Made by a program: the position numbers and the translations under genes | Source of the DNA: Nematostella vectensis | Lineage: Eukaryota; Cnidaria; Anthozoa; Actiniaria; Edwardsiidae | Direction: 5' to 3' | Assembly: GCF_932526225.1 (NCBI RefSeq) | Contig: NC_064039.1 | Location: 12,296,139 to 12,356,138 of the forward strand | Length of the DNA stretch: 60,000 bases | The notes under the pieces: model-generated | Seen by the model: only the letters and a program-made list of their open reading frames with translations | Database searches by the model: none | What the model was told of the DNA's origin: nothing | Shown here: positions 26,201 to 46,100 of the stretch, in pieces | Numbering within the stretch: the stretch's first letter is position 1 | Layout: each line of letters starts with the position of its first letter

Positions 26201-28339
26201 AACAAAATAGGGAAAACAAAGCATTGTATCATGGCACCTGTAGAAATGAATCTAGATTCCTGCAGTTATGAAAGACAAATGACAATAGGGACCCTGTACA
26301 ATGATCCACCAGGTACAGAGTACACATCTCCCGTATTCTGATAGCCTGCCTAGCAAGGACAAAGGGCTTGGGAAAATGAGGGATCTTGTGTGTCCTGGAA
26401 AAAAGGATGGAGCGAATGCAGGGGAAGGTAGTGATTGCCACTGATCCTGTGTTTTTTCACAGGATGCCTTTTGGCTCACGCAAGATTGCTGTCCGTGCAC
26501 TGTTCATTTTACCCTAGTATTTCAAATATTAAAATCTGCTCGTGCATAAGATAACGTTTCATAACAGTTTATTCACGCCCCTGGTGTAGGCAATACTAAA
26601 TTCACTATTAGTGGGAAAACCACCCAGCGTCCAGAGCTAAAAATAAAAGAAATTCAAATGAGAAGGAATACTGATAATGCTATTTAAAATGCCAGATATG
26701 TTTCAAGCTGAAATTACTGACGATAGCTCTAAAATGATTGGCACCTCGACTAGCAAGTATTAAAAATGATTGACACCTCGACTAGCACGCACAGGGCTTC
26801 TCGGCTATTCAGAATACAATTTACCTCATTAGCATTAAACATTCACTGAGTAAACGTTTAATATATGGAAAAACCAGGGGGTCGGCTGCAAGCCCTCCCT
26901 TATCCTTCCCTCTCCCTAGCACGTACCTCTTTGGCTCACGCAAGATTGCTGTCCGTGCACTGTTTATTTTACCCTAGTATTTCAAATATTAAAATCTGCT
27001 CGTGCATAAGATAACGTTTCATAACAGTTTATTCACGCCCCTGGTGTAGGCAATACTAAATTCACTATTAGTGGGAAAACCACCCAGCGTCCAGAGCTAA
27101 AAATAAAAGAAATTCAAATGAGAAGGAATACTGATAATGCTATTTAAAATGCCAGATATGTTTCAAGCTGAAATTACTGACGATAGCTCTAAAATGATTG
27201 GCACCTCGACTAGCAAGTATTAAAAATGATTGACACCTCGACTAGCACGCACAGGGCTTCTCGGCTATTCAGAATACAATTTACCTCATTAGCATTAAAC
27301 ATTCACTGAGTAAACGTTTATATGGAAAAACCAGGGGGTCGGCTGCAAGCCCTCCCTTATCCTTCCCTCTCCCTAGCACGTACCTCTTCCCTCTCCCTAG
27401 CACGTACCTCTTCCCTCTCCCCAGCATGTACCTCTTCCCTCTCCCTAGCACGCACCTCTTCCCTCTCCCTAGAACGTACCTCTTCCCTCTCCCTAGCACG
27501 TACCTCTTCCCTCTCCCTAGCACGTACCTCTTCCCTCTCCCTAGCATGTACCTCTTCCCTCTCCCTAGCACGTACCTCTTTCTCCTCTCCCTAGCACGTA
27601 CCTCTTCCCTCTCCCCAGCACGTACCTCTTCCCTCTCCCTAGCACGTACCTCTTCCCTCTCCCTAGCACGTACCTCTTCCCTCTCCCTAGCACGTACCTC
27701 TTCCCTCTCCCTAGCACATACCTCTTCCCTCTCCCTAGCACGTACCTCTTCCCTCTCCCTAGCACGTACCTCTTTCTCCTCTCCCTAGCACGTACCTCTT
27801 CCCTCTCCCTAGCACGTACCTCTTCCCTCTCCCTAGCACGTACCTCTTCCCTCTCCCTAGCACGTACCTCTTCCCTCTCCCTAGCACGTACCTCTTTCTC
27901 CTCCCCCTAGCACGTACCTCTTCCTCTCTTCTTTCCCAACCCTATTTAAGTCAGAATATTATATTCTGACATGCCATGATAATAAGCACTTGCAGTTTCC
28001 GATTAGAAATTGTGTGTAGGGAATTATGTAAAGTACCTGGCTAAGCCTCCAATAGGGTAAAACCGGTGGAGCAAAACTCGTGTATTTGACTATTGCCGTT
28101 GAATGAACCTTCATTTTCTCGCTCTGAAAGAGACATCAGAATGCTCGAATAAGGATAAAACCTAGTTAGACAAAAGCAAGAATAGAAACTCAGAACTCAG
28201 GTCAAAGCGATCGAGCTGAAAATCGTCGATCAATAATATTTAAAATAATTATTCTAAAACCAGACATATCTACCTGTTGGTCATCTTCAGACTGCTCTGA
28301 AATTGCATCAGATGCATCTCGTTCTTTGTTATTTTGCAT
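1082..28339 (-). CDS. EDRF1: EDRF1 (erythroid differentiation-related factor 1) homologue, 24 exons, 3' end off window
   Basis: Conserved animal protein with C-terminal TPR-like repeats; the human protein is nuclear and linked to globin gene expression, while its role in a non-bilaterian is unknown. I joined 24 exons with consistent GT/AG borders and phase, 2730 nt (910 codons); human EDRF1 is about 1240 aa, so the C-terminal quarter is off the left edge. Family hallmarks: AVHRIGRTLLLDDLDLPG (exon 6), MLVGSNLPIFGGGKYPAVSL (exon 10), LTGLDYWLDNLMCNVPE (exon 11), KSNCTQEGHTYWLYK (exon 13), VVKLYDLTSICEE (exon 14), GKYGRGLRFCKLAFKC (exon 21), VKNELGVHYMN (exon 22). Start ATG at 28339 opens an acidic N-terminus. 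The gene is inflated to over 27 kb by minisatellites and intronic insertions. Identity is very secure; exon 9, a low-complexity linker, is the least conserved. Confidence 0.95.
2578..2681. mobile_element. Short palindromic element (MITE-like)
   Basis: Left arm 'gacattttaagctgtttta' plus 'gccgctgcgaa' is mirrored by 'ttcgcagcggc' plus 'taaaaaagcttaaaatgac', with about 25 bp between the arms. Arms are about 35-40 bp with few mismatches. No coding capacity. Confidence 0.65.
3418..4035. mobile_element. Non-autonomous DNA transposon, about 0.6 kb, with terminal inverted repeats
   Basis: Left end 'atgggcttatacgcgga' is matched in reverse complement by 'tccgcgtataagcccat' at the right end. Inside, around 3661-3775, a second inverted pair ('tagcctttgcatctggtcc' and 'agaccaggtgcaaaggcta') forms another hairpin. 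No transposase frame. Confidence 0.7.
6916..7147. mobile_element. TTAA-ended MITE, copy 1
   Basis: Begins 'ttaaagccgcattgtcagc' and shares most of its interior with 36614-36863 (for example 'gtgtctattgga', 'gagcggatggcctgttaaat'). The right end is degenerate, around 'ggctcttaa'. Non-coding. Confidence 0.7.
7782..8726 (-). CDS. Intronless class A (rhodopsin-like) GPCR, orphan, melanocortin/adenosine-cluster type
   Basis: A complete 314-aa seven-transmembrane receptor, single exon, in the same strand and inside intron 21 of EDRF1. N48 (1.50), D76 in NLAISDLAVG (2.50), C103 (3.25), W158 (4.50), P251 in CYVP (6.50) and N286-Y290 NPLLY (7.49-7.53) are present. N-glycosylation sequons N6 and N13 lie in the short N-terminus. 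The extracellular loop 2 cysteine and the TM5 proline are absent, as in melanocortin/adenosine/cannabinoid-type receptors. The DRY motif reads D130-L131-Y132, without the usual arginine, and CWxP reads CYVP. The start at 8726 is chosen because it leaves a short extracellular tail before TM1. Ligand and G protein cannot be predicted. Confidence 0.88.
   Translation of the reverse strand: MTGIANMSVFDNNRTKCFIFVTWEELSTTYFVLSAVNGVFSVIAATLNALILLTVLKSPSLRTPSYIFLCNLAISDLAVGVCIQPLCSAVMALQGLGVMAKHCTLVGAFSVLCIYFAGISFIGVSLMNCDLYLALYLNLKYVWIVTVPRSILLTITSWISLAVYSVLWVFVFKWGETFAFVTLGIILFFVLLNVVAYLKIYRVIRRHRRQIQVQSLAVSETSDGTNTMRRNRKSVKGTFYVFLLFLFCYVPYILCSGLVFFLGLNEWLERAVQVSVTIIFLNSSLNPLLYCWKRKDLRENVKRVIKELIPSHLT
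8727..11197. other. EDRF1 intron 21, AT-rich, no supported feature
   Basis: I see no coding exon, RNA gene or clear transposon. The part just above 8726 would hold the receptor promoter. A degenerate relative of the 51528-51587 palindrome arm ('ccagtttttggtg') lies near 10780. Confidence 0.4.
11198..11510. repeat. About 135-bp tandem duplication, 2.3 copies
   Basis: 'tagtacaagtctttgctttg' begins at 11201 and again at 11337, and a shortened third copy starts at 11471. Copies share 'attcgctagcagttaacaca' and 'atcaagcgatcggcattc' with scattered substitutions. Non-coding. Confidence 0.85.
11571..11632. promoter_or_regulatory. Cluster of five TTCGCGAA palindromes
   Basis: The octamer TTCGCGAA occurs five times in about 60 bp, mostly as GTTCGCGAAC-like decamers, with a decayed sixth (gttcgtgagc) just after. 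It is CpG-dense against an AT-rich intron. It could be a binding-site cluster or a small repeat; no function can be assigned. Confidence 0.4.
12082..12157. repeat. Two tandem copies of about 38 bp beside the EDRF1 exon 21 donor
   Basis: 'acccatatatactacttcta' occurs twice, followed by 'acaattaatta' or 'actattaatta'. It lies 15-90 bp downstream (minus strand) of the exon 21 splice donor at 12172. Confidence 0.8.
12173..17536 (-). CDS. EDRF1: EDRF1 exons 11-21 (central part)
   Basis: Exons, high to low: 17425-17536, 16571-16633, 16259-16343, 15426-15478, 14969-15027, 14572-14613, 14301-14370, 14051-14218, 13480-13536, 13120-13185, 12173-12780. Exons 11-16 carry the most conserved EDRF1 block. 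Exon 18 has an acidic Ser/Thr-rich stretch. Exon 21 (608 nt) is the largest and encodes the first TPR-like helices after a proline-rich linker. Its acceptor at 12781-12782 puts GLLCLK ahead of an internal Met, so 'atggcggccgc' near 12762 is coding sequence rather than a start. Confidence 0.9.
13243..13394. mobile_element. 'cagtagcggatct' MITE, copy 1
   Basis: Shares 'cagtagcggatcta', 'aagggggttt', 'ccagaaagcca' and 'atgcaacaaaa' with 48124-48236, ending near 'ctagaaccccc'. A further fragment of its end lies at about 31619-31640. Non-coding. Confidence 0.6.
15078..15316. repeat. 74-bp tandem repeat, about 3.2 copies, EDRF1 intron 14
   Basis: 'cacacgatcactctac' recurs every 74 bp (about 15086, 15160, 15234), joined by 'aacgtcatag' and 'aatccagggcaaagataaag'. 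It lies 50 bp upstream, on the plus coordinate, of exon 15 (14969-15027). Confidence 0.9.
15714..15947. repeat. 79-bp tandem repeat, 3 near-identical copies, EDRF1 intron 13
   Basis: 'tttcctataaagttcccttt' begins at about 15714, 15793 and 15872, each followed by 'actccaaattaattgaagag' and 'ttagtagtagttac'. Copies are essentially identical, so the expansion is recent. Confidence 0.92.
16010..16290. repeat. Degenerate tandem repeat that includes the EDRF1 exon 13 donor
   Basis: Three to four diverged copies of roughly 75-100 bp share 'aaatcctgacctttgtagag', 'aggtgtg' and 'ttataacatggaa'. The copy at 16250-16270 is the real exon 13 end and donor (minus strand 'ctctacaaag|gtcagg'); the copy around 16090-16115 is a decayed duplicate ('ctctacaaat gtcagg'). 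Confidence 0.7.
17597..21366. repeat. 54/51-bp minisatellite, about 70 copies, in EDRF1 intron 10
   Basis: A 3.8 kb array of a 54-bp unit, with 51-bp variants ('ctagcaaggatcag' type) and a few others. Each unit contains the palindrome ATCATGAT, extended to ATATCATGATAT in many. Because 54 and 51 are multiples of three, plus-strand frames up to 350 codons stay open with an 18-residue period; these have no independent support and lie antisense to EDRF1. Multi-unit blocks repeat (for example within 20150-20900), showing higher-order duplication. On the minus strand every unit contains 'agg|gtgagc', a donor-like string. Confidence 0.97.
21400..28339 (-). CDS. EDRF1: EDRF1 exons 1-10 (N-terminal half)
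   Basis: Exons, high to low: 28274-28339, 28037-28123, 25790-25884, 25654-25717, 25365-25396, 24418-24511, 23447-23512, 23038-23114, 22051-22192, 21400-21500. Exon 3 gives APANWLRDGRF and exon 4 gives DTIGDVDVISDAE, matching the family's conserved N-terminal block. Exon 5 is only 32 nt (NIKKLLKMPH). Exon 7 (66 nt, with YKWLLDFY) matches the family's tryptophan-rich segment. Exon 9 is a proline- and acid-rich linker. All junction phases agree. Confidence 0.9.
24600..25358. repeat. 20-bp minisatellite, about 37 copies, in EDRF1 intron 5
   Basis: Unit 'acactgacaagcctctatca' and shortened variants. On the minus strand the first recognisable unit starts six bases inside the intron, directly after the exon 5 donor at 25364. 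Variation is greatest at the far end (24600-24900). Confidence 0.96.
26471..27345. repeat. Tandem duplication of about 460 bp in EDRF1 intron 2
   Basis: The segment starting 'ttggctcacgcaagattgct' at 26471 is repeated from 26931 with only a few differences. The first copy ends with a single 24-bp unit ('ccctctccctagcacgtacc'); the second runs into the full 24-bp array. Confidence 0.93.
27355..27936. repeat. 24-bp minisatellite, about 24 copies
   Basis: Unit 'ccctctccctagcacgtacc' plus 'tctt', strongly pyrimidine-biased on the plus strand, with occasional 'tttctcct' variants. Open frames on both strands are by-products of the 24-bp period. Confidence 0.97.
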
Positions 28340-29644
28340 ATTTTGGGGATTTTTCTATAAAACACAAGACTTTCACACTGTTTTTGCGTGTCCACTTCTC
28401 TTGTTGTCGACCATAGCCTCACTTTCGTGTGCTACCCGCTGACCCGCAGCCCATTCGTTTATCTTCAACCACAGGTAGCCCATATTTTTCGAACGCGAAA
28501 GCGTCTTGCAAATTTTAGAATCTTTATGTGCGTCTTACAATAAATCCTGAAGCTTAGCAACCAAAAATGCGGTATTTTATTTGCAAAATGGCTTTCACGA
28601 TCAAATAAGGGAAGGGTCATGAGGGGAGGGCTGCCATTTGGGGGATGTTTTTTTTTTTTTTTGCAATGTTTTGAGCGCCGATTTGAAGGAGGTCCCCAAT
28701 TTTTAAACAGGGTTGTTTCGCGAAGGGCCTTATTTTTTGAAGAGGTATTCTGATCAATCTCCGAGCCTCCTAATAGTCTGGAATTTCAAGATTTTCTCCC
28801 CAGACCCCCTAAAAATTAAATTAATAAATATGATGGTTCTCTTACCTAAACTTTCATGACTTCCGTTTGCTGAACGGAAGCCCGCTGATAACAGCGACAT
28901 TCAGGCCATCTCTCGGTTAAAAAAATTAAAGTAAATTTTTCACGGATAATTAATGACCTTTTTCTTAGACCATTTGATAACGGTAACGATTTTTTTAATT
29001 GGATTCCTATGAGAGTGAATTTGTTACAGTAATGATCTGAATGATAAAATGCAGTTCCGCCCTTTCGAAACTACAGTATGGAAGTAAAATTAAAACCCCA
29101 TGTAATAACCATATCAGAAAATCTCCTGGAATTACCGGGTGGCTTGTGGCACTTTTTTCACTAATAATTTAGGAGATCGTTTATCCTCGCAAAACCAGGG
29201 TATTCTGTCTTACCCGAAAATTTTCACTTACGAAAGAAATAATAACTTCAAGTCGAAGGAAGGAATGGAATAGAGGGAATAGAGGAAAGGAATTTTGGAT
29301 TCTTGGAGGTCGTACAACAAAGGATATTGCTATAAATAACTACATAGAGCACAATAGTTCTTGCAATATATTCTTTAGCTGTTCTGCTAAAAAACATCGG
29401 ACACTTTTAGTATCTGTTAGGTGTTATCTAATTTGCAAGCTGTCGCCGTAAAAACGCCGCGAATTCGCAGTCTGTTTACACGATTGATTCAGCCTGTTTA
29501 CACGATTGATTCAGTCTGTTTACACGAGTGACGACTCTGTTTACACGAGTGATGACTCTGTTTACACGAGTGAGTCAGAGTGCGATAAAAGCGCCGCAAA
29601 AATTGCAACTCGTGTGGTGCTATAAAAGTTGCTAGTGTAAACGG
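28340..29644. other. EDRF1 upstream region and intergenic spacer
   Basis: No coding exon was seen. The part next to 28339 should hold the EDRF1 promoter and 5' UTR (28340-28600). A short five-copy repeat ('tctgtttacacgagtgatga') lies at 29470-29580. Confidence 0.5.
29470..29580. repeat. 21-22-bp tandem repeat, about 5 copies
   Basis: Units 'agtctgtttacacgattgat' and 'gactctgtttacacgagtga' in tandem between the EDRF1 promoter side and the SLC17 3' end. Non-coding. Confidence 0.85.
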
Positions 29645-29887
29645 ACCTTTTTTCTCATGTAAAACTAACTTTATAATACGCTTTGTTCAAAAAAAGCCTC
29701 CAAGTTTATTTTCTGCTGGGTTGGGTGAGCAGAATGAGGATAAAAATTGAATATAGCCGCCGCAAAAATCGCAACTCGAGTCCCTACAAAAGTTGCTAGT
29801 GTAGATGGGCCTTAAAGAATTCAACATATTATTTTCTTCGTGTAAAACTAACTTTATAATACGCTTTGTTTAAAAAGGCCTCCAAGT

Positions 29888-39427
<9,540 letters not shown>

Positions 39428-40171
39428 TATTGATTCCAAACACGAACACTCTTGGAGTACACAGTGGTAAATGATCGAGAAGCAACAGCAAGGTTTTTCC
39501 ATCAAGGGCACCACACGGCCTTGATGGTCAAATCTACTTCCATCTTAACTAGAGACTTCAGGGTTGAGTATCTTAGCACATTTTGAAATTGAATAAAAAA
39601 GATTTTGATTCCTTGTGGTGTTTTTATTAGCGCCTTCCAAGCGCTTTTTGTTTCTGTCAGGGTCGTTGTTTTTTAATCATACTCTTAGACGCAACTACTA
39701 GTCGATCATCAATTATTTCCACCACTTGACCTTACCCGCTAACATAGCAGGTACACACCAAGAGAGGCGTGGTAGCGCACAGGACATGACCCTCATAAAG
39801 CTTTTTCCAGCTAACGTTTGGTATAGGTAGAGTGTGAGCTCTTTGTACGATTCGGAATGTTACCAATAAATGTGAATAAACAGATACAAATACCTTTGCA
39901 TTTTTATATTTTATCACTAAAACGTAGAAAAATCACTTTATTTACTGTCAAACACTTTCCTGTCGGTGTGAACGCGGATTTTTTTAGGTTTCATTTTCTT
40001 TCATTTTCTTTCATTTTTTTTAGGTTTCTTTTTTTATCTTTTTTTCATTTTGTAAGTTTTTCGAGCTTGTGACTTTCCGTTTTCCTTACGTTTTCAAAAG
40101 TTCGGGTTACCTGTGTATTTTCTAGTTTCACCAAAGCGAGGCCGTTGACAAGATCTCCCTAGTGATTCAAG
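39428..40171. promoter_or_regulatory. Shared intergenic region between divergent SLC17 and ENO4
   Basis: About 745 bp separate the two start codons, so both promoters must lie here or in 5' UTR introns. AT-rich with T-tracts at 39985-40040; no TATA box is obvious at either end. The ENO4 start is within 'caagatggcggccg' (40169-40182), matching the YY1-type AAGATGGCGGC motif common at animal housekeeping-gene starts. Confidence 0.5.
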
Positions 40172-43100
40172 ATGGCGGCCGTAAGCGCGAAATACACACT
40201 AGAAACAAAACGACAAGCCGTCGAGTATTTCAACTCAAATAACGTGCCAAAACATGTGGAAGAATTGCTAAACAAGATGTTTAAGGAGAAGCCTGAAGAC
40301 ATATTTGGTTATATGGTAGGAAAACGATTTTTGTCGTCAGAGAAATAGTGACAGGATATTTTTGTTTTCTTTTGACAAAAATACTTACAGTACTTACTTA
40401 TATTTTAGGAGGCTTCCCAATATCTTTTTATTTGAGAGGTATTACACTTAAGCTACAAATAGACTATATCGTTTTTGACTTTCGATCAGCTGTTCTGTAG
40501 TGTTAAAATCCCTGGTGTACTGTGTTATTTAAACTTCATCTTCATCTATGGTACTTATTGTAAAAGTCTTCTCACTACTAATTTGACGTGTAAATAGTTA
40601 GCTATTGCATCATAAATTCTTTTTATTTTTATTTCTCTCAGTCTGAGCACTTTGGTGCGATAGCAAAATCGCCTACAATTACAAATGTAAGTTTGAGCAT
40701 ATGTATGTATCTATTGAGAGTGACTTATTTAGAAATTATCAAAAAATATTTTAGAAATCATTTAGAAATGATTAAGAGTTTGCCAGCCGTAAACCCATAC
40801 ACTAGAGTAGAAGGGCATTGCTTTTAAAGCACTTTTACAAGGGCGCTTGCAATGCTTAGATTTGACAAAATGTTGACCAAAATTTATTCTAGTATAAATG
40901 ATTGCATGCTATAACTTGAAGGCTACACAGCAACCTATAGAAAAAACTATAGGTGGTCTGTGCTAGCATGGTTGAAACAAGATTAATCTGCATTAGCCCA
41001 TGCCACAGCAAATAAGCCTCCTCAGCAAAGGGCTTTATGAAACACCAGACTCAGACTCAGTTTTCACAGAGGCAGCAAGAACATTTCAATTCAAGCCTAA
41101 CGTATCCGATAAAATTGTGTAGATTTCCATCTAAAATACTCCATTTCTGCTTAAGGTGTCAGCCAAAGAAGTGCTAAGCAGTAGAGGTCACCCTTCTGTC
41201 AAGCTTGAGTTAAACTGCTTTGTTAATGGTGTAAAAAAGGTAGAGTTCTATTGTGGTAGCTACTACAGTGATTAGATTGGATTGGTTAGTCTGTGGAGAG
41301 CACATTTGTCTCAAAATTGCTATATTTTATTTCTCAATATCACCTATGCCTACCCCTAGGGGTGGATTTAATAGTTTTATTTAGGGGGAACTGTAGCTAG
41401 GATCTGCTTTATTTACTTTATCATATTTTTTAAGCAACATCTATGAAAATAAGAGGAGCAGCCAACTTGCCCCACCCCTTGATCTTCCTATTACCTTTTT
41501 AAATGGAGCACTTTGTTTTCAACTATTATTTATTTATATTATCTCATTATTACAAACATTTTTTTTGAACATGGAAGTATCACAAGGCTTGTGTATGTTT
41601 TATTGTTTCCATAACATTTTGCCAAAATTTTCATGCAAATAAAACTATGGCCTGTATCAATACATATCCTTACCCATAAGCACAGTAGATTATTACTTAT
41701 TGTTACTTACATTATTCAACAGCCAGTCAAGAGCATAGTGTTACCAATAGACGGCTCTCCACCCATAACAAAGGTGAAAACACCAGACCTCAAAGGAAAA
41801 TCTCCCGAACCCCCAAAGCAAAAGACGCCTTGCGACCCCCCAGCACCCACGAGTGTTGTTAGTGGGACGAATCTTGCGCTAGACATTGATTATCTCATAG
41901 AAAGAGTTCAGGACACAATTACACCCAGGGTCAGTGGTGTAGAGCCAATGAACCAGCAAGGAGTTGATCAGATACTGAAGTAAGCTTATATTTGTTGTTA
42001 TTATTAATCATTTAATTCTTCCATGGCAGCCCCAAACCAGAGCATACTCAGCAGGCCCGTAACCAGGATTTTTTTTTTTGGGGGGGGGGGGGGGGTTCTC
42101 TGATAAAAATCTGAACACCCCCCCCCCCCCCAAAAAAAAAAAAATTATGCCTTTGCAGTATTGCCACGGGATGTTTATTGTCAGATTTGGCTACATACCA
42201 GACTGATTGAGCTTATGCTTTATAGTTTTGTCTACAAATAGCACGTCTATTGAGAACCAAAAGTGGACTTTACGCCATTGTGTTTGCACCCCCTACCCCC
42301 CCCCCCCTGGTCTGCTCAGGATCAAAATATTATTTCTCAGGGGTGGTTGAGAATAGCCAAAACTTTAGCTTAAACCTACATATTACCTCCAGTTATATGT
42401 TTATATATTGGTGCACACCCATTTGGTAATGTTGTCCCTTCAGGAAATCCTGAATTTGGCCCTTTTTGTGAAAGGATGAAGGAATATTACTCTATGGTAA
42501 TTCTAAAGTCAAGCTTGATGGTCATAGTACAGCATTGACATTGAAAAATGTATTGATGAGTTTTTGTGGCAAGGAAGCAAAGCATGTTGTGGTACTAGGT
42601 CTCAAATGGAGGTACTGCCAAAACAAGTCTTGTAGCCTATTTGCATTTCCCTGAGATGCTGGGGGGCAGAGACTGTTAGGCTTGAGTGCAGGAATATTTT
42701 GTTTTGGGGATAACAGTTTTTCAATTTCAGGGTTAATAATCACTTTTCTATTCAAAGGGGCTTGCTTGATGAAGAGATGCCATTGTCACGCCCAGCGTCT
42801 GTTCAGGCGGAGCAATCTGAGTCAGATCCTACTACAGAGAAAATAGATGAGCTGTCAGGAAAAAAGTCCAGCCAATCCAGAAAATCAGTCTCACTTAGCA
42901 AAAAGCAGAGTGTCGTTGCTGACAAGAAACTTGCCAAGGAGTCCAACATTCAAATAGTTCCTGACATGGAGGAAGAGAAAGTTACAAGAGATTATGCTGT
43001 CCTTGGGGTTTCAATGGCAACGGTTATAGCAGGATCCATGTTAAAGAAAATGGAAGTCTTTGAACACTTGGCAAATACCTTTCTTGAAGAGGTGAGATGA

Positions 43101-46100
43101 TTATAGCTAGTTGATAAGGAATTGCAGATTGTACTGTTAGAGTATGGTAATGGTAATACTATGTCTAAGTGGCCCCTTAGTACATTCTTCTGTGGTGTAG
43201 TGTGTGTGCTGGCTTATTGTGAAGATAGTGTTAGACCGTTGATTATTCTTGAGTCAATCTTGACCATATTGGGGTTGGTAATGGTGGTTATTTTACAGCC
43301 CAGTGGAAGCCAGTGCATGCCGCTGCCTGTCATGACCCTACTGTCATCTGGTAAGTTGGCTTCTGGCAAGCAAAACATGATCAAGGAAGTGCTCATCTTA
43401 CCCAAGCCTGGAGAATCCACATCAAAGGTAAAACAGAGGGGGGGAGGTTGTGGTGTCATATTTGTTTCTCCTTTGAAAACAGAGCTGATGTTTTGAGCGT
43501 TATCAGCCCTTTGTTGGAGCCCAATGAAGAACTACTGTAGATGCGATGTGTTATAAATGCACAAGTATCACATCCCATCTACTGTGCCATTACTGTAAGT
43601 CAATCTTTTTAGAAGACATAACAAATTGTTGTGTGTTGTTTAAACAGGGCCTTCAGATGTTGACTGAAGTCTATCATCAGATGGGGGCCCTTCTGCAGCA
43701 GAAACTTGGAGTCAGTAGTACATTACATAGCTTAAGTCAACCATCCAATAGGGTTGTCTATAGGATATAGGGTACATCATAGGCTAGTTTTCTTCAGGCA
43801 CATTGGCTGGGCAGGGGGGGCTAAGGTGGGTGGTTATTGGTGTTCTTTTTTTAGATGAGTATTGTAAAATAACTAAATATCCTTTGTACCTCTGTAGTTT
43901 CTATTCTTTTACTATGATTTGTGAGTAAGTGCTGTGGTATATTCATGAGCTCTCTAATCTTGGAAGATTGGGTCACCACTGCCCACGTGTTGTTTGCTAT
44001 ATCGCTCAACCCAATGTCTTTGCAGGCATCAGGGAGATGTGTAACCGATGATGGGAGTTACTCTCCACCCCTGGACAAGCCCGAAACGGCCTTGGAATAC
44101 CTACAGGATGCTGTTTCTGGGTGTGGTTATACACTGGGAACAGACCTTCATATCATACTCAATATCGCTGCCAATGACTTTTATGATCAGGTAACTTATT
44201 CAGGGCATATTATAGAACTGTGATTCACTGAGTCCACAACATAACCAATTGTAAACTTAAGCAATTACACGTGCTACAGAAAAGATTGTTTTGCATTTTC
44301 AAAAGAAATCTAAAAAAGTGAATACCAGCTTTTATTTCATGACAAAAATGCTAATTAGGATAGCGACCATTTCACTTGGGACACTTTACAACTATACAAA
44401 ACAGAACAAAGCAACTAAAAAAAAACAAAGAAAAAGTATAATATTAAAAATAACATTAACAGGGATAATGTGCATTGGATATTGCTTGTGTCAATTACTG
44501 ACTGACTTAACAAATGTGTTCTGACCAATCAAACGTGAACAGCAGAAATTTGTATGGAATATCCATTGTTTCAATTGTCTTCCTACCAATCAAACGCGAG
44601 GTCTTACCTGCTGAGCCTGTTTGAAACTTTTGTCGTTTGATCTGTCTGTTGCGTGAAAATGCCAGACAGTTTCATCAGGCAATAAAATATTGTTTTTAAT
44701 ATTTCACCCGTATTCTTATTTAGATTGGTAATCCAAAGCGGAAGGTAATTAAAGCTCCCGTCCAGACAATGTTGTTAGTAACGCTTGCGGTATGCACCAC
44801 CTGTCTTCATGATAAAATACTAAAATCTTTACTGATGATTGCTAACGTGTGCTTTTGTTGTGTTTTTTGTTTAAAAGTACTTTAAAATGGCCTTATAAGC
44901 TTTCGGTTATGCCTAGTGCACACTAGCGACATATCGACATGGGCGCGCACACTCTTATCTTCGACATAACTACATGGACATAACGACATAAGAGAAAAAA
45001 CATATTTTTTTCTTTTATGTCATTATGTCCATGTCGTTATGTCGGGCTAAACATAGTGCGCGCGCCCATGTCGTTATGTTGTTATGTTGCTAGTGTGCAC
45101 TAGGCATTAGAAAAATGAGTTTATAACCAGTTTTTTATTGTCATTAAGCCCCAAGCAAAACAGATAATGAGCTCTAGTCATTTCAAAGAAAATTTGTGCA
45201 TGCGTTTCCCATGTTCGCGTCTTTTTGGGAACAAAAGACACAGCCAGCGAATGACAGAGGAATTCCATCTTTTTCACGGAACTTAATTGTATAGCTTACC
45301 GCCTTTTCTGATCTACCAAGCTCCGCTATAAAAGATAACATGTATCGTAAAACCAGGATTTCTGCAAGTACTTTGAAATTAAACTCTTAAGCATCTTTTT
45401 ATCTAAAAAAATAAGCAATCTATGCCATTTTCAACCTTTAAAGAAAGTTTTCTCCGTCCTCTCTAAAAGCGGATAACTGCAGCCTTTTGTGCCTTGCTAC
45501 GTTCACTTTTTGGTGGTAAAGATTTTCCTTTGCAAAGTTCAGACAATGCATCGTACACTGAATCGTCAACTGGAGACAGTATCCTCTCTCCATATGGCAC
45601 TGTGTGCTTATTACTGCAAAATACTGAAGCTACAACCAAGAAAAGAATCAACTTGAGAACAATCATTTTAGAGTTATGACCATGTTATCTCGATTCTCCA
45701 GAGTTGTGGAATGAATGCAGCATTTAAGTAGGTCTGCTGTCTAGTCTAGAAAAAAATGAATTTCGCACTAACTAAACCGACACTTGTTAAAGTCACAACA
45801 CTTGACTCACATGCACACATGCACGGCATTCATGGAAAGAGTTACTTTTTAATTAATTTGATGATATTTTGTTTTTAGTAGTGTGTATTAGTTTTATTAC
45901 ATGCACCAATGAGTTAACTGTTTAATCTAAGTCCTTCTATTCAATTTTGTGCTGTGCTATTCGGTGCTATGCATATGCCGTGCTATTCTGCGCTATTCTT
46001 CCTCTAATTATAATAGTTTTATTTTCTTCCCCCTCTCTCCTCGTGCGCCAGTTGCACAACTGGAATGCGTCCGATTGTAAAACTAACATTCTGATTTTAG

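Noticed and set aside
27281-27788. Open frames on both strands rich in Ser/Leu/Ala or Gly/Arg/Lys
   Set aside because: Periodic translations of the 24-bp array in several frames at once; not protein-coding.
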